From Bacteroidota bacterium (GTDB taxonomy: Bacteria > Bacteroidota > Bacteroidia > Cytophagales > Cyclobacteriaceae), in the NCBI GenBank assembly GCA_024280115.1, contig JAJRQT010000151.1, positions 1 through 41,764 on the forward strand: a DNA stretch of 41,764 bases, read 5' to 3'. Below are positions 26,129 to 34,961 of the stretch, in pieces. The notes under the pieces were generated by a model. The model worked only from the letters and a program-made list of their open reading frames with translations, was not told where the DNA came from and did no database searches. Position numbers and translations under genes: made by a program. Positions within the stretch are counted from its first letter, which is position 1. Every line of letters starts with the position of its first letter.

Positions 26129-26257
26129 GGCATTTCACTGACAAAAGAGCAATTATAATAATTCAAATTATAATGGATTAAAAAGCTGATTTTCACTAAT
26201 TTCATATAAAGTTTACAGCCTTCCTAAATCAGTTATCGACCCAAAACAACCTTAGCT
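26129..26257 (+). promoter_or_regulatory. Conserved cyclase leader, copy 1
   Basis: This leader is shared with 28403-28545, 30658-30798 and 32421-32513. Conserved blocks are GGCATTTCACTG..AAAAGAG, GCTGATTTTCACTAATTTC, an AT-rich stretch TATAAAGTTTACAG and AATCAGTTATCGAC just before the ATG. A dyad TTATAAT-7 bases-ATTATAA lies at 26153-26173, a candidate operator. The spacing to the ATG is conserved, about 64 bases from TTTTCACTAA. Confidence 0.65.
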
Positions 26258-28312
26258 ATGCAAAAACGTCGATTAGCTGCCATCATGTTCACCGACATCG
26301 TCGGCTACACCGCCCTAATGGGATCGGATGAAGATCGCGCTTTTGAGGTGCTTCACAAGAACCGTGAAATCCATACCGAACTGATCCAGAAATTTAAAGG
26401 AACACTCATCAAGGAAATGGGCGATGGTATGCTGGTAAGTTTTAATCTTGCCTCTGACGCAGTAAGCTGTGCCATCGAAATTCAGAAGCGGGCAAGGGAA
26501 GAATTGAAGGGTCAAATTCGCATTGGAATACATCTCGGCGATATCACTTTTGAAAATGAGGATGTTTTTGGTGATGGAGTAAATATTGCCTCACGTTTAC
26601 AATCTATTACAGATCCTGGTGGAATATATCTCTCTGAGTCGCTCCAGAAATCGATTCGTGGAAAAAGCAATATACAAACAAAGTATCTTGGTGAGTTTAA
26701 CCTTAAAAACGTAGATTATCTGGTAAAAACATATGCTGTTCAGGGAGCAGGTTTGCCCGTTCCATCCTCAGCAAAAATCAAAAGCCTTAAAAAGAAAAAC
26801 CTAAAAGATCGCATATTTGGATCTGCAATATCCTACATCATTTTCCTGATTCTTCTGGTATCTATAGTCTGGGGGATAAGATCAACTCTATTTGAGGATA
26901 AATTAACTAAACCAAAATTGATGATCCTTTCACTTGAAAATTATACCGGCAGTGATACACTTGAATATATTACAGCTGGAATACATAATTCATTGATTGG
27001 AGAGATTGGAAAAATCGGTGAATTGAATATTATTTCGCCCTATACCTCCAGGAGTTTTAAGGATTCTGGCAAGTCACTCAAAGAAATTGCATCGGAAGCA
27101 AATGTCGACTATATCATCGAGCCTTCTCTTTCATGCTTTGGAGACAACGTCTGCTTAAAATTTATTATGACCAAAATCGATTCTGAGGAAGAGCAAATCT
27201 GGGTTGAAGATTATTATGAGGACAAAAGTCAGATTTTCAATATGTACAACAAAATAACTAAAGAAATATCTAAAAAAATCAATATTATACTCTCACCCCT
27301 GGAAGATGAATTTTTGGCGGCGTCGAGAGATGTCGATCCTGAAGCCTATGAAGCCTATCTAAAAGGGCAATATTATTGGGAAAAACTTGATTGGGAATCC
27401 ATGTTAAAGGCCGTGGATTATTTCGAACTGGCTATTGAAATAGACCCGGAATGGGCCGATCCCTATGCAGGCCTTGCAAATGCCTGGAGTATGTTTGGAG
27501 GTTTTTTTGGAACTCTCCCAAAATCTGAAACACTTCCTAAGAAATATAAATACCTGAATAAAGCTCTTGAACTGGATCCCAATTCAGCACAGGCACATTA
27601 TGTAAAAGCTTTAAATGCAGTATGGACTGAATTTGATTGGGAGCAAGGTGAAAAAGAATTTTTAAAAGTAATTGAGTTGAATCCCAATGATGCTCTAAAC
27701 AGAATGTATTATGCACATTTACTGATGATATTGCGCAGGACGGATGAAGCAATATACCAGGCTAACCAGGCATTGAAGTTGGATCCATTAAGACCTCTGG
27801 TTTTGGGACTCGGTGGAATAGTGATGAGGAATGAAGGTGATATTCAGTCTGCAACGCTGCATTTAGAAAAAGCCCTTTCCATTGATCCAAATTTTGGCTT
27901 GGCTAAAGATGTTTTTGCTGATATACAAATGCGTGCTGCTTATAAAAATGGAGACTATGAAAAGTGGATTGAGTTATGGGAAAAAAAAGTCCGGGGGCAT
28001 TGGTGGAATGATGAAGGCAGGGCAGCTGTAATAAACGTCTTTCATGAAAAGGGTCATATCGCTGCCATTGAGGAAATGTTTAGGATGAATGAGAAATATG
28101 GGAATGCCTGTTTTATGCGTGTCTATACCAAAGCGGATAGGTATTTGAAATTGGGAGAATACGATAAAGTAATGGATTGCTTTGAACAGGAATATGAAAA
28201 GCGGGATTTGAGCATAACCTATATCGCAGCAAATAAAGGTCTTTTTGATCAATTGAAGGACAATACAAGATATATTGCCCTCTTGAAGAAAATGAACCTT
28301 CCGCTTCCTTAA
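26258..28312 (+). CDS. Class III nucleotide cyclase with TolB-N-like and TPR sensor domain (cyclase 2)
   Basis: The 684-residue protein starts with a cytoplasmic class III cyclase domain (about 3-160). Metal ligands Asp13 (FTDIVGYT) and Asp56 (KEMGDG), adenine-recognition Lys52 and Asp102, and Asn109/Arg113 (VNIASR) are all present, which predicts an active adenylate cyclase. One membrane helix follows (187-206), then a TolB-N-like domain (about 220-345) and TPRs (about 350-684, e.g. AYEAYLKGQYYWEKLDWESM). The TPR side should be extracytoplasmic, sensing a signal that controls cyclic-nucleotide synthesis. Its sensor half is much diverged from that of the genes at 13703 and 19187. It is monocistronic under a copied leader. 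Confidence 0.88.
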   Translation: MQKRRLAAIMFTDIVGYTALMGSDEDRAFEVLHKNREIHTELIQKFKGTLIKEMGDGMLVSFNLASDAVSCAIEIQKRAREELKGQIRIGIHLGDITFENEDVFGDGVNIASRLQSITDPGGIYLSESLQKSIRGKSNIQTKYLGEFNLKNVDYLVKTYAVQGAGLPVPSSAKIKSLKKKNLKDRIFGSAISYIIFLILLVSIVWGIRSTLFEDKLTKPKLMILSLENYTGSDTLEYITAGIHNSLIGEIGKIGELNIISPYTSRSFKDSGKSLKEIASEANVDYIIEPSLSCFGDNVCLKFIMTKIDSEEEQIWVEDYYEDKSQIFNMYNKITKEISKKINIILSPLEDEFLAASRDVDPEAYEAYLKGQYYWEKLDWESMLKAVDYFELAIEIDPEWADPYAGLANAWSMFGGFFGTLPKSETLPKKYKYLNKALELDPNSAQAHYVKALNAVWTEFDWEQGEKEFLKVIELNPNDALNRMYYAHLLMILRRTDEAIYQANQALKLDPLRPLVLGLGGIVMRNEGDIQSATLHLEKALSIDPNFGLAKDVFADIQMRAAYKNGDYEKWIELWEKKVRGHWWNDEGRAAVINVFHEKGHIAAIEEMFRMNEKYGNACFMRVYTKADRYLKLGEYDKVMDCFEQEYEKRDLSITYIAANKGLFDQLKDNTRYIALLKKMNLPLP

Positions 28313-28402
28313 ATTTTCCAGCTAACAAATCAGGGTTTATTCGTCAGAAATAATTACATTCTCAGCGGAGTCTTCAGACGGAAAACCATACTGGGATTAA
28401 GG
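28313..28402. other. Gap between cyclase 2 and the leader of cyclase 3
   Basis: Ninety bases without a gene; a CAGCGGAGTCTTCAGACGG stretch is not obviously a terminator. Confidence 0.3.
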
Positions 28403-28545
28403 CAGTATATCTTTTGGCATTTCATTGGTAAAAGAATGATTTTTATTAATTCAACTAATAATAGATAAAATAGCTGACTTTCACTAAATTGTTATAAACT
28501 TTACAACCATCCCGAATCAGTTATCGGCTCAAAGCAACATTTGTT
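28403..28545 (+). promoter_or_regulatory. Conserved cyclase leader, copy 2
   Basis: It shares CAGTATATCTTTT with the copy at 30658, and GGCATTTCATTGGTAAAAGA, GCTGACTTTCACTAAATTG, TATAAACTTTACAACC and GAATCAGTTATCGGC with the other copies. The dyad seen in copies 1 and 3 has decayed here. Confidence 0.65.
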
Positions 28546-30606
28546 ATGCAAAAACGTCGATTAGCTGCCATCATGTTCACCGACATTGTCGGATACACCA
28601 CCCTAATGGGATCGGATGAAGATCGTGCTTTTGATACCCTGCGAAAGAACCGGGAAATCCACGCAAAACTCATTCAACAATTTAATGGCAAACTCATCAA
28701 GGAAATGGGTGATGGAATGCTGATCAGCTTTGACCTGGCATCCGATGCTGTTCGCTGTGCGATTGAAATCCAGAAAACAAGCAAAGAAAATAATATCCCA
28801 TTAAAGATTGGTATCCATGAAGGAGAGATGGTTATTGAGGGGAATGATGTGCTTGGAGATGGGGTGAATATTGCTTCCAGACTGCAAGAGAATACAAAAG
28901 AAGGATGCATCAATATTTCAGGATCTGTTTACAGAGATATTAAAAACAAGACTGGGATCAAGACTGAGTTTATTGAGGAAAAGTCATTTAAAAATGTGGA
29001 TGAGCCGATAAAGGTATATCAGGTATTTTGTCAGAAAGAAAATGTTCCTCAAAATAGAAAAACTTTAAAAGCTAAAAGCAAACTTAAATATTATCTTTTT
29101 GGAAGTTTATCTCTTGTTTTGATCGCATTTATTATCTGGCAATCTTCACCAAAAAAATATGTTTCAATTCTTCCAGTAAAATCTGGATCTGTTGAAGTTG
29201 ACAAGTCTATTGCGGTACTTCCATTTACAGATATGAGTCCAAATGAAGATCAGAAATACTTCTGTGATGGAGTACTGGAAGAAATTCTTATGCACCTGTA
29301 CAAAATCGGAGATTTAAGAGTGATACCCAGGACCTCAGTAATTGATTATAATAAAAGCAATAAAAATTCAAAAGAAATTGGTCGTGAATTGGGTGTTGCA
29401 AACATATTAACAGGGAGTATCCGGAAAGATCATAAAAGATTTAGAATTACTGTACAATTAATTGATACAGCATTCGATGGACATCGATGGGTAGAAAGCT
29501 ATGATGGGGAAGATGAGGATATTTTTAGTTTTCAAAGTGAAATATCTCAAAAAATCGCATCCTCATTAAAAGCAATAATTAGTCAAGAAGTCAAACAGAG
29601 AATAGAAACCATACCTACTGATAATATGATTGCTTATGATTTTTATTTGAAGGGGAATGAAGCTTACTGGAATATAAGGGCATCTGCAGACAAAACGGAT
29701 CTATATAAGTCAATTGCCAATTATAAAAAGGCTATTGATTTAGACGATAACTTTTCATTAGCATATACAGGCTTGGGAAGATCGTATTGGAAATTAAGTG
29801 ATTTTGAGCCACTATTCGAAAGAAAAGAACTGATCAAAATCTCCAAAGAATATCTTAGCAAGGCGATAAACCTTGATCCGTATAATGGCTGGGCCTTTGG
29901 AGAAATGGCTACAGCACTAAATAGTTTTGACTGGGACAGTGCTGCAATAAGAAATAATTTAGAAATGGCCATTAAATTAATGCCAAATAATCGAAATGTG
30001 TATATTAGCTATTACCACTTTGAAGCCAAGTTGGGTAATTGTGATAAAGTAAGATCATTGAAGGAAATCTACAAGAAGATTGATATTAAAAGCGATCACC
30101 CTTTTACAAGATGGAATCTATTACTACTGTATTGCGAGGAGAGATATCAGGATATTGCCAGGATAGCTGTTGAACACGGGTTTGAAAAGATTGAATTCAA
30201 CAATGCTTTGATCCTTTTTAATACATATATCGCTATTCATGATTACCCAAGAGCAAAGGAAATCGCAATTTATCTTCGGGATAATTTACCAACAAAAGCT
30301 CTTTTTTATTGGTGCAATGGGGTACTGAAGGCGCTGGAGGGTAAAAGGAATTTAGCTTTAGCTATGTGTGATAGCCTGGAAAACTTATCTTCCACTGAAA
30401 ATATTCAAAGCATATATTTTGCCTCAATCTATGGCGCCCTTGGTGACAAAGATAAAATGTATAAATATTTAAATCAAGCACTTGAAACAAGGGAAAACTA
30501 TATACATTTCATAAGATATAATGCGGCATTGTCACCATATCAGGATGAAGAGCAATTTCAGGAAATTATAGGAAAATTATGGATGCATCCTCAAAAAACT
30601 GATTAA
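28546..30606 (+). CDS. Class III nucleotide cyclase with TolB-N-like and TPR sensor domain (cyclase 3)
   Basis: The 686-residue protein has an N-terminal cyclase domain with Asp13, Lys52, Asp56, Asp101, Asn108 and Arg112 all conserved, so adenylate cyclase activity is predicted. Residues 1-62 are nearly those of cyclase 2, and the region after about 75 is closer to the frameshifted copy at 19187 (ENNIPLKIGIHEGE; NISGSVYRDIKNKTG). A membrane helix lies at 182-198. The TolB-N-like domain starts near 220 (SIAVLPFTDMSPNEDQKYF) and TPRs occupy about 355-680. The TPR half differs from all other members, suggesting a different ligand. It stands alone with its own leader. Confidence 0.88.
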   Translation: MQKRRLAAIMFTDIVGYTTLMGSDEDRAFDTLRKNREIHAKLIQQFNGKLIKEMGDGMLISFDLASDAVRCAIEIQKTSKENNIPLKIGIHEGEMVIEGNDVLGDGVNIASRLQENTKEGCINISGSVYRDIKNKTGIKTEFIEEKSFKNVDEPIKVYQVFCQKENVPQNRKTLKAKSKLKYYLFGSLSLVLIAFIIWQSSPKKYVSILPVKSGSVEVDKSIAVLPFTDMSPNEDQKYFCDGVLEEILMHLYKIGDLRVIPRTSVIDYNKSNKNSKEIGRELGVANILTGSIRKDHKRFRITVQLIDTAFDGHRWVESYDGEDEDIFSFQSEISQKIASSLKAIISQEVKQRIETIPTDNMIAYDFYLKGNEAYWNIRASADKTDLYKSIANYKKAIDLDDNFSLAYTGLGRSYWKLSDFEPLFERKELIKISKEYLSKAINLDPYNGWAFGEMATALNSFDWDSAAIRNNLEMAIKLMPNNRNVYISYYHFEAKLGNCDKVRSLKEIYKKIDIKSDHPFTRWNLLLLYCEERYQDIARIAVEHGFEKIEFNNALILFNTYIAIHDYPRAKEIAIYLRDNLPTKALFYWCNGVLKALEGKRNLALAMCDSLENLSSTENIQSIYFASIYGALGDKDKMYKYLNQALETRENYIHFIRYNAALSPYQDEEQFQEIIGKLWMHPQKTD

Positions 30607-30657
30607 ACACGAATACAATTAATCAGTCTCCTGGCGAAGATCCTGCTGGGAGGAAAT

Positions 30658-30798
30658 CAGTATATCTTTTGAGCATTTCGCTGGTAAAAGAGTGACTTAT
30701 AATTATCCAAATTATAATTGATTAAATAGCTGATTTTCACTAAATTCATCTATAGTTTATAGCCCCCTGAATCAGTTATTGTTTAAACAACTAAAACA
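30658..30798 (+). promoter_or_regulatory. Orphan cyclase leader, copy 3
   Basis: This copy has all blocks of the active leaders: CAGTATATCTTTT, GCATTTCGCTGGTAAAAGAG, GCTGATTTTCACTAAATTC, TATAGTTTATAG and GAATCAGTTATT. The dyad TTATAATT-5 bases-AATTATAA is at 30697-30717. The ATG that follows at 30799 opens a degraded frame rather than a cyclase. Confidence 0.65.
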
Positions 30799-31270
30799 AT
30801 GACTACTACAACCAGAAAACTAGCTGACATTATGCTTGCGAGCCATAGTAATGACCTGAGCACGGCAGGCAGACCTGCCTGTCGTAGTTTTAGCGAAGAT
30901 TGGCCTGTCAACCATAGCCATTGCGAAGGCGGACCTGCCTGCCGCAGCTTCAGCGTAGGATGGTTCACCAACATCATGGTGTACTGTGCTATAGTGAACA
31001 TGGAAGAATCCCAAATATTAGTTTTTGAAAATCTGGATGCTATTTATGCTGCTTTGTATAATGAAACCACTTCTTTAATTTATCGGGGATCAACTTTTGA
31101 GGACACCCATAAAATTATCTTTGGCGGTGGAAATTTTGCATTGCTTGAGGTAATCGACAACAAACTGCTCATTGACAGTTTCAATTGTCTACTGTTTATC
31201 GTGCGACTAATCTTGATATTAAAAATTTCGAACATATACACATTAAATAACAAACTAAACAACTCAACTC
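30799..31270 (+). pseudogene. Degraded cyclase start fused to repeat DNA and an unrelated gene remnant
   Basis: The frame begins MTTTTRKLADIMLAS, which matches the cyclase start pattern RRLAAIMFT at the right distance from a cyclase leader, and then leaves all homology. From about 30859 to 30967 it crosses GC-rich palindromic repeats. From about 31000 it reads MEESQILVFENLDAIYAALY onward with protein-like composition. At about 31176 the plausible sequence moves to another frame, ending STVYRATNLDIKNFEHIHIK and a TAA just before the ferredoxin gene. I do not recognise this second remnant. Overall it is best read as two broken genes joined by repeats. Confidence 0.45.
30859..30967. repeat. GC-rich palindromic repeat pair (ACCTGCCTG core)
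   Basis: Two related units share ACCTGCCTG, then GTAG/GCAG, then TTTTAGCG/CTTCAGCG. The first has arms CAGGCAG and CTGCCTG around AC; the second runs through GCGGACCTGCCTGCCGC. They are far more G+C-rich than their surroundings and resemble dispersed repeats seen in many Bacteroidota genomes. They sit inside the degraded cyclase start. Confidence 0.6.
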
Positions 31271-32401
31271 ATGAAAAATGATATCTATCGCCAACTTCAA
31301 AAACATCTGGATAAGCATCCTGTTCCGTTTCCTGCTACAGAGACAGGTATTGAAATAAAATTACTGCGATCCTTGTTTTCAGAACAGGAGGCCAATACAG
31401 CCCTCAAACTAAGTACTTTACCAGAAAAGGCATCAAAAATTCATAAGCGAATAAAGGATAATATGACACTTGAATCGTTAGAGAATTTATTGAATAGCAT
31501 GTATAAAAAAGGCCTTATCATGCGAAAACAAAATCCTAAAAATGCCAAGGCCTACATTTACAGTAAAATGCCACTTGCCGTAGGTATGTTCGAAGGGCAA
31601 ATAGATAAGGTAACCAAAGAATTTGCGGAATCATATTTTGAATATGAGGAGAATACTTTTGGGGAATGCATAGTTGGCAGTAAGATCAACCAGTTGCGAA
31701 CCATACCTTTAAATGTGAAAGTTGATACTGATTTTCATGTCAGCAATTATGATGATATCAGCCAGATTATTAAAAATTCTCCGGGGCCTTTTGGGGTAAT
31801 GAATTGTATATGCAGGCAGGCCAAAGATATATTAGGACAATCATGTAAAAAAGCAGAAACCCGGGAGACTTGTATCATGTTGGAAGATGGAGTTGAGTTT
31901 GCCCTAAACCTGAGTGACGGGAAGGAAATCTCCAGGGAGGGAGCCTTAAAGCTGATTAAACAGGCGAAGAAGGAGGGTTTTGTACTACAACCAGAAAACA
32001 ATCAACATCCAAATTTTGTGTGTTGTTGCTGCGGATGCTGCTGCACTGTGCTTGGAGCAGCAAAATCATACGATAAACCCGCGGAATTTCTTCATTCAAA
32101 TTACTATGCGGAGGTAGATGAAGAAAAGTGCAGCCTGTGCGAAACCTGTTTGGACCGATGCCCAATGGATGCATTCAACCGGGTAAATAACCATATGGAA
32201 ATCAACCTGGACCGATGCATTGGATGTGGTGCATGTGTACCCACATGCGAAGGGAAGGCCATACGACTTATAAAAAAAGAGGAGCAGACAGTTCCCCCAG
32301 CCGATCAGGATGACATGTACAAAAAGATCATGGTCGAAAGGTTTGGCGTTGGAGGCACTCTCAAATTTATGATGAAGGCCGCTATGGGTATGAAAGTATA
32401 A
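31271..32401 (+). CDS. Cysteine-rich 4Fe-4S ferredoxin-domain protein with N-terminal winged-helix-like region
   Basis: The 376-residue protein has 20 or more cysteines. Residues about 1-125 look like a helical winged-helix-type segment (MTLESLENLLNSMYKKGLIM). A first cysteine set, C179, C181, C192 and C201, follows the pattern CxCRx(10)Cx(8)C. A striking cluster CCCCGCCC sits at 251-258. The C-terminus has two classical [4Fe-4S] motifs, CSLCETCLDRCP (287-298) and CIGCGACVPTCEG (316-328). Proteins with this order occur in diverse anaerobes and Bacteroidota and are annotated only as ferredoxins; a redox or electron-transfer role is likely. It is not near an obvious partner enzyme; the next gene is a cyclase with its own leader. 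Confidence 0.85.
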   Translation: MKNDIYRQLQKHLDKHPVPFPATETGIEIKLLRSLFSEQEANTALKLSTLPEKASKIHKRIKDNMTLESLENLLNSMYKKGLIMRKQNPKNAKAYIYSKMPLAVGMFEGQIDKVTKEFAESYFEYEENTFGECIVGSKINQLRTIPLNVKVDTDFHVSNYDDISQIIKNSPGPFGVMNCICRQAKDILGQSCKKAETRETCIMLEDGVEFALNLSDGKEISREGALKLIKQAKKEGFVLQPENNQHPNFVCCCCGCCCTVLGAAKSYDKPAEFLHSNYYAEVDEEKCSLCETCLDRCPMDAFNRVNNHMEINLDRCIGCGACVPTCEGKAIRLIKKEEQTVPPADQDDMYKKIMVERFGVGGTLKFMMKAAMGMKV

Positions 32402-32420
32402 GACTATATATTTTACTATT

Positions 32421-32513
32421 CTCTTTTGCTGGTATAAATCGCCAGTTTTCACTAAATTGTTATAGCTTTTCAAACCTACCTGAATCAGTTATCGACCTAA
32501 AACGACTTTAGCT
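32421..32513 (+). promoter_or_regulatory. Conserved cyclase leader, copy 4 (short)
   Basis: Only the proximal blocks are kept: CTTTTGCTGGTATAAA, GCCAGTTTTCACTAAATTG, TATAGCTTTTCAAACC and GAATCAGTTATCGACC before the ATG. The upstream dyad is missing because the ferredoxin gene ends at 32401. Confidence 0.6.
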
Positions 32514-34481
32514 ATGCAAGAACGTCGATTAGCTGCCATCATGTTTACCGACATTGTCGGATATACTGCCCTGATGGGCAAGGATGAACACAATACATTA
32601 GAATTAGTTCACAAGAACATACTGATCCAGAAACCCCTGGTTGAAAAATACAATGGAAAATGGCTCAAGGAAATGGGCGATGGGTCCATGGCTCAATTTT
32701 CTTCAGCTTTGGAAGCAGTCAGATGTGCCAATGAGATTCAGGAAGCTGCTAAGCGTGAACTCAATGCGCAGTTGCGGATTGGGGTACACCTTGGAGATAT
32801 TACAATTGAAAAGGACGAAATCTATGGCGATGGTGTGAATGTGGCCTCCCGAATTGAGTCCATCGCCGAGCCGGGGAGTGTGTTTGTTTCAGAGGCGATT
32901 TATGGTGCAATAAAGGGGGTCAGGGGCATTAATGCACAATTCCAGGGAGAAAAAAAGCTGAAAAATGTCGATGGACCAGTAAGGGTTTATAAAATTGTAA
33001 CTGGAGAGTTACCTGACTCATTATCACAAGAAACATGGAGGAAATATGTACTTCCGGCGATCTTTATTGTTTTAGTGGCAATTGTTGGAATCTGGCGATT
33101 TACAGTTTCAGGTTCAGGGAAATCAAGTAAAACAATATTAGTTCTACCGCTTGAGTTTATTAATGCGGATAGCTCAAATCAATTTCTCGTACAGAGTATT
33201 ACAGAAGAACTCATCAGAAACCTGGGTAAAGTAAATTCACTAATTGTCATAAATTCGATCACATCTCGTGTGTTTGAGGCTTCGGTTTCTCCGCTAAGTG
33301 ACGCCAGGAATCGATTGGACAAAACTGATTACTTCGTGCAAGGATCTATTGAGATAGAGGAGAGCAGGGTAACAATTAAATTAGATTTATATGATAAAAA
33401 TGAAGATAGGCTCTGGTCTAAAAGCTACAATGATGATCTGACCATGCTACCTGAATTAGCAGGAAATATAGCCATTGACATTTCTGAAACTTTAAAAGTT
33501 AAAGTTGGTCCAGATGAATATTATAGAATTACGGAATTAAAGCCAATTGATCCCAAAATATATGAATTATGGGTAAAAGCATTAAATCAACTCTATAAAT
33601 GGACTCCTGAATCATTTGCAAATGCTCGGGTCTATTTTAACGAAGCAGTAGATAAAAGTCCGGGTGATGCGCGTACCTGGGCCATGCTTTCTGAAGGTCT
33701 CGTAACTATGGGGCACAGTGGTAGTCCACCTCCGGGAGTGTGGCAGGAAGCAAAAGCAGCAGCCCTACGATCTTTACAACTCGACTCATTGAATGCTGAG
33801 GCCTGGGCTGCACTGGCACATACAAAAACATATTTCGAGTGGGACTATGAAGGCGCAGAATATGGGTATAATAAGGCGAATGAATTGAATCCTAGCATTG
33901 CAATGAATCATTATCATTACGCCTGGCATCTTTACCTGCATGACCGATTGGATGAAGCAATAGAAGAGCATAAATTAGCCCAGGAGCTCGATCCATTGAA
34001 ACCCGGACATACCTATTGGCTTGGATGGTTATATGTAGAAAAAGGAGATTATGAAAAAGCTATGATTGAAATAAAAAGAGCAACTAGAATTCGAGAAAAT
34101 GCTCCAGGTATATTTCGTAGATTGGGATATTATTATCTAAAAAAGGAACAATATGACTCAGCCATCTATGCCTATGAAAAAGGACAAGATAATGCCGGTT
34201 TGGGTATATCATATTTCAGAAAAGGTGAGTTTGATAAAGGCATGGAAGTGATTCAAAAAGTTTTAGCTTATCCCCTAAATTCCTATCGCGCAGTGACCCG
34301 CTGTAAATTATATGCAGAGATTGACAGTCTTGACAGATTTTTTGAATATGCCAACTATGAACCTCCACATGCTTTTTCTCCATGGTTTAGAAAGACTATA
34401 ACTAATCCAAAAGTAATTAATGACCCAAGATACAGGCAGCTTATGGATAAGATGAACCTGCCTATGCCTGAAGGCTATTAA
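32514..34481 (+). CDS. Class III nucleotide cyclase with TolB-N-like and TPR sensor domain (cyclase 4)
   Basis: The 655-residue protein has an N-terminal class III cyclase domain with metal ligands Asp13 and Asp56, Lys52, Asn109 and Arg113 in place. Unlike its three paralogues, the residue aligned with the adenine-recognition Asp (Asp102 of cyclase 2) is Glu102, in KDEIYGDGVN. A membrane helix follows at 178-194, then a diverged TolB-N-like domain (about 205-320; ILVLPLEFINADSSNQ) and TPRs (about 340-650). The Glu substitution may alter base preference or be tolerated. It ends with MDKMNLPMPEGY, close to the end of cyclase 2. The sensor half is distinct from the others. Confidence 0.87.
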   Translation: MQERRLAAIMFTDIVGYTALMGKDEHNTLELVHKNILIQKPLVEKYNGKWLKEMGDGSMAQFSSALEAVRCANEIQEAAKRELNAQLRIGVHLGDITIEKDEIYGDGVNVASRIESIAEPGSVFVSEAIYGAIKGVRGINAQFQGEKKLKNVDGPVRVYKIVTGELPDSLSQETWRKYVLPAIFIVLVAIVGIWRFTVSGSGKSSKTILVLPLEFINADSSNQFLVQSITEELIRNLGKVNSLIVINSITSRVFEASVSPLSDARNRLDKTDYFVQGSIEIEESRVTIKLDLYDKNEDRLWSKSYNDDLTMLPELAGNIAIDISETLKVKVGPDEYYRITELKPIDPKIYELWVKALNQLYKWTPESFANARVYFNEAVDKSPGDARTWAMLSEGLVTMGHSGSPPPGVWQEAKAAALRSLQLDSLNAEAWAALAHTKTYFEWDYEGAEYGYNKANELNPSIAMNHYHYAWHLYLHDRLDEAIEEHKLAQELDPLKPGHTYWLGWLYVEKGDYEKAMIEIKRATRIRENAPGIFRRLGYYYLKKEQYDSAIYAYEKGQDNAGLGISYFRKGEFDKGMEVIQKVLAYPLNSYRAVTRCKLYAEIDSLDRFFEYANYEPPHAFSPWFRKTITNPKVINDPRYRQLMDKMNLPMPEGY

Positions 34482-34520
34482 TAGTACTATAAAATTGCAT
34501 CCGGAACATCCCTCTTTAAA

Positions 34521-34536
34521 TATGGATCGATCCATA
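34521..34536. repeat. Perfect 16-bp palindrome TATGGATCGATCCATA
   Basis: The sequence equals its own reverse complement over 16 bases, 40 bases after the stop of cyclase 4. It could be a protein-binding site or part of a weak terminator. Confidence 0.5.
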
Positions 34537-34961
34537 AATACTTATTAAATTTTTTCTTTAAAAATCCTAATAGAAATGGGAGATGGCATCCAACTGCAAA
34601 TACCCCCCCCTCTTTCTTAACTTCGCAAAATTATCTACACCAAAAGCCTCTGTAGGATTGAATAAAAATTGATGGGATGCTGATAAGTTGATGCTTTTAT
34701 GACTCAAATTTATGGCTCTACCACGAATTTAATGGCAATGAGATAATGAAGAATGACCCTCGCTAAAGCTTTGGTTGTTGAAAAATGATGTAATGCGATA
34801 ATAAAAATTAAAAAATGGAGATTCGATAAATAAAGCTAATAGATATAATGCAAATGTGATTTGGTTTAGCAAATCATTGTAGCATTAAATCATTATAGCA
34901 TTTAAGCATTTCCACCAAAATGGCAGTAGTACCAAATTTATTTTATAGATGAACAATACTA
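34537..34961. other. Gene-poor region after cyclase 4
   Basis: No gene is supportable. A run of eight C lies near 34603-34610, unusual in such AT-rich DNA. The only structured part is the octamer array at 34875-34914, listed separately. Confidence 0.4.
34875..34914. repeat. CATT-octamer array (5 units)
   Basis: CATTGTAG, CATTAAAT, CATTATAG, CATTTAAG and CATTTCCA follow in exact 8-base phase, like the larger array at 10068-10171. It lies just downstream of the truncated gene at 34962-35459 on the opposite strand. Confidence 0.55.

Noticed and set aside
11551..34481. The whole sensor cluster as a mobile genomic island
   Set aside because: I found no integrase, transposase gene, tRNA or flanking direct repeats. 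Local duplication and recombination explain the repeats without requiring transfer.
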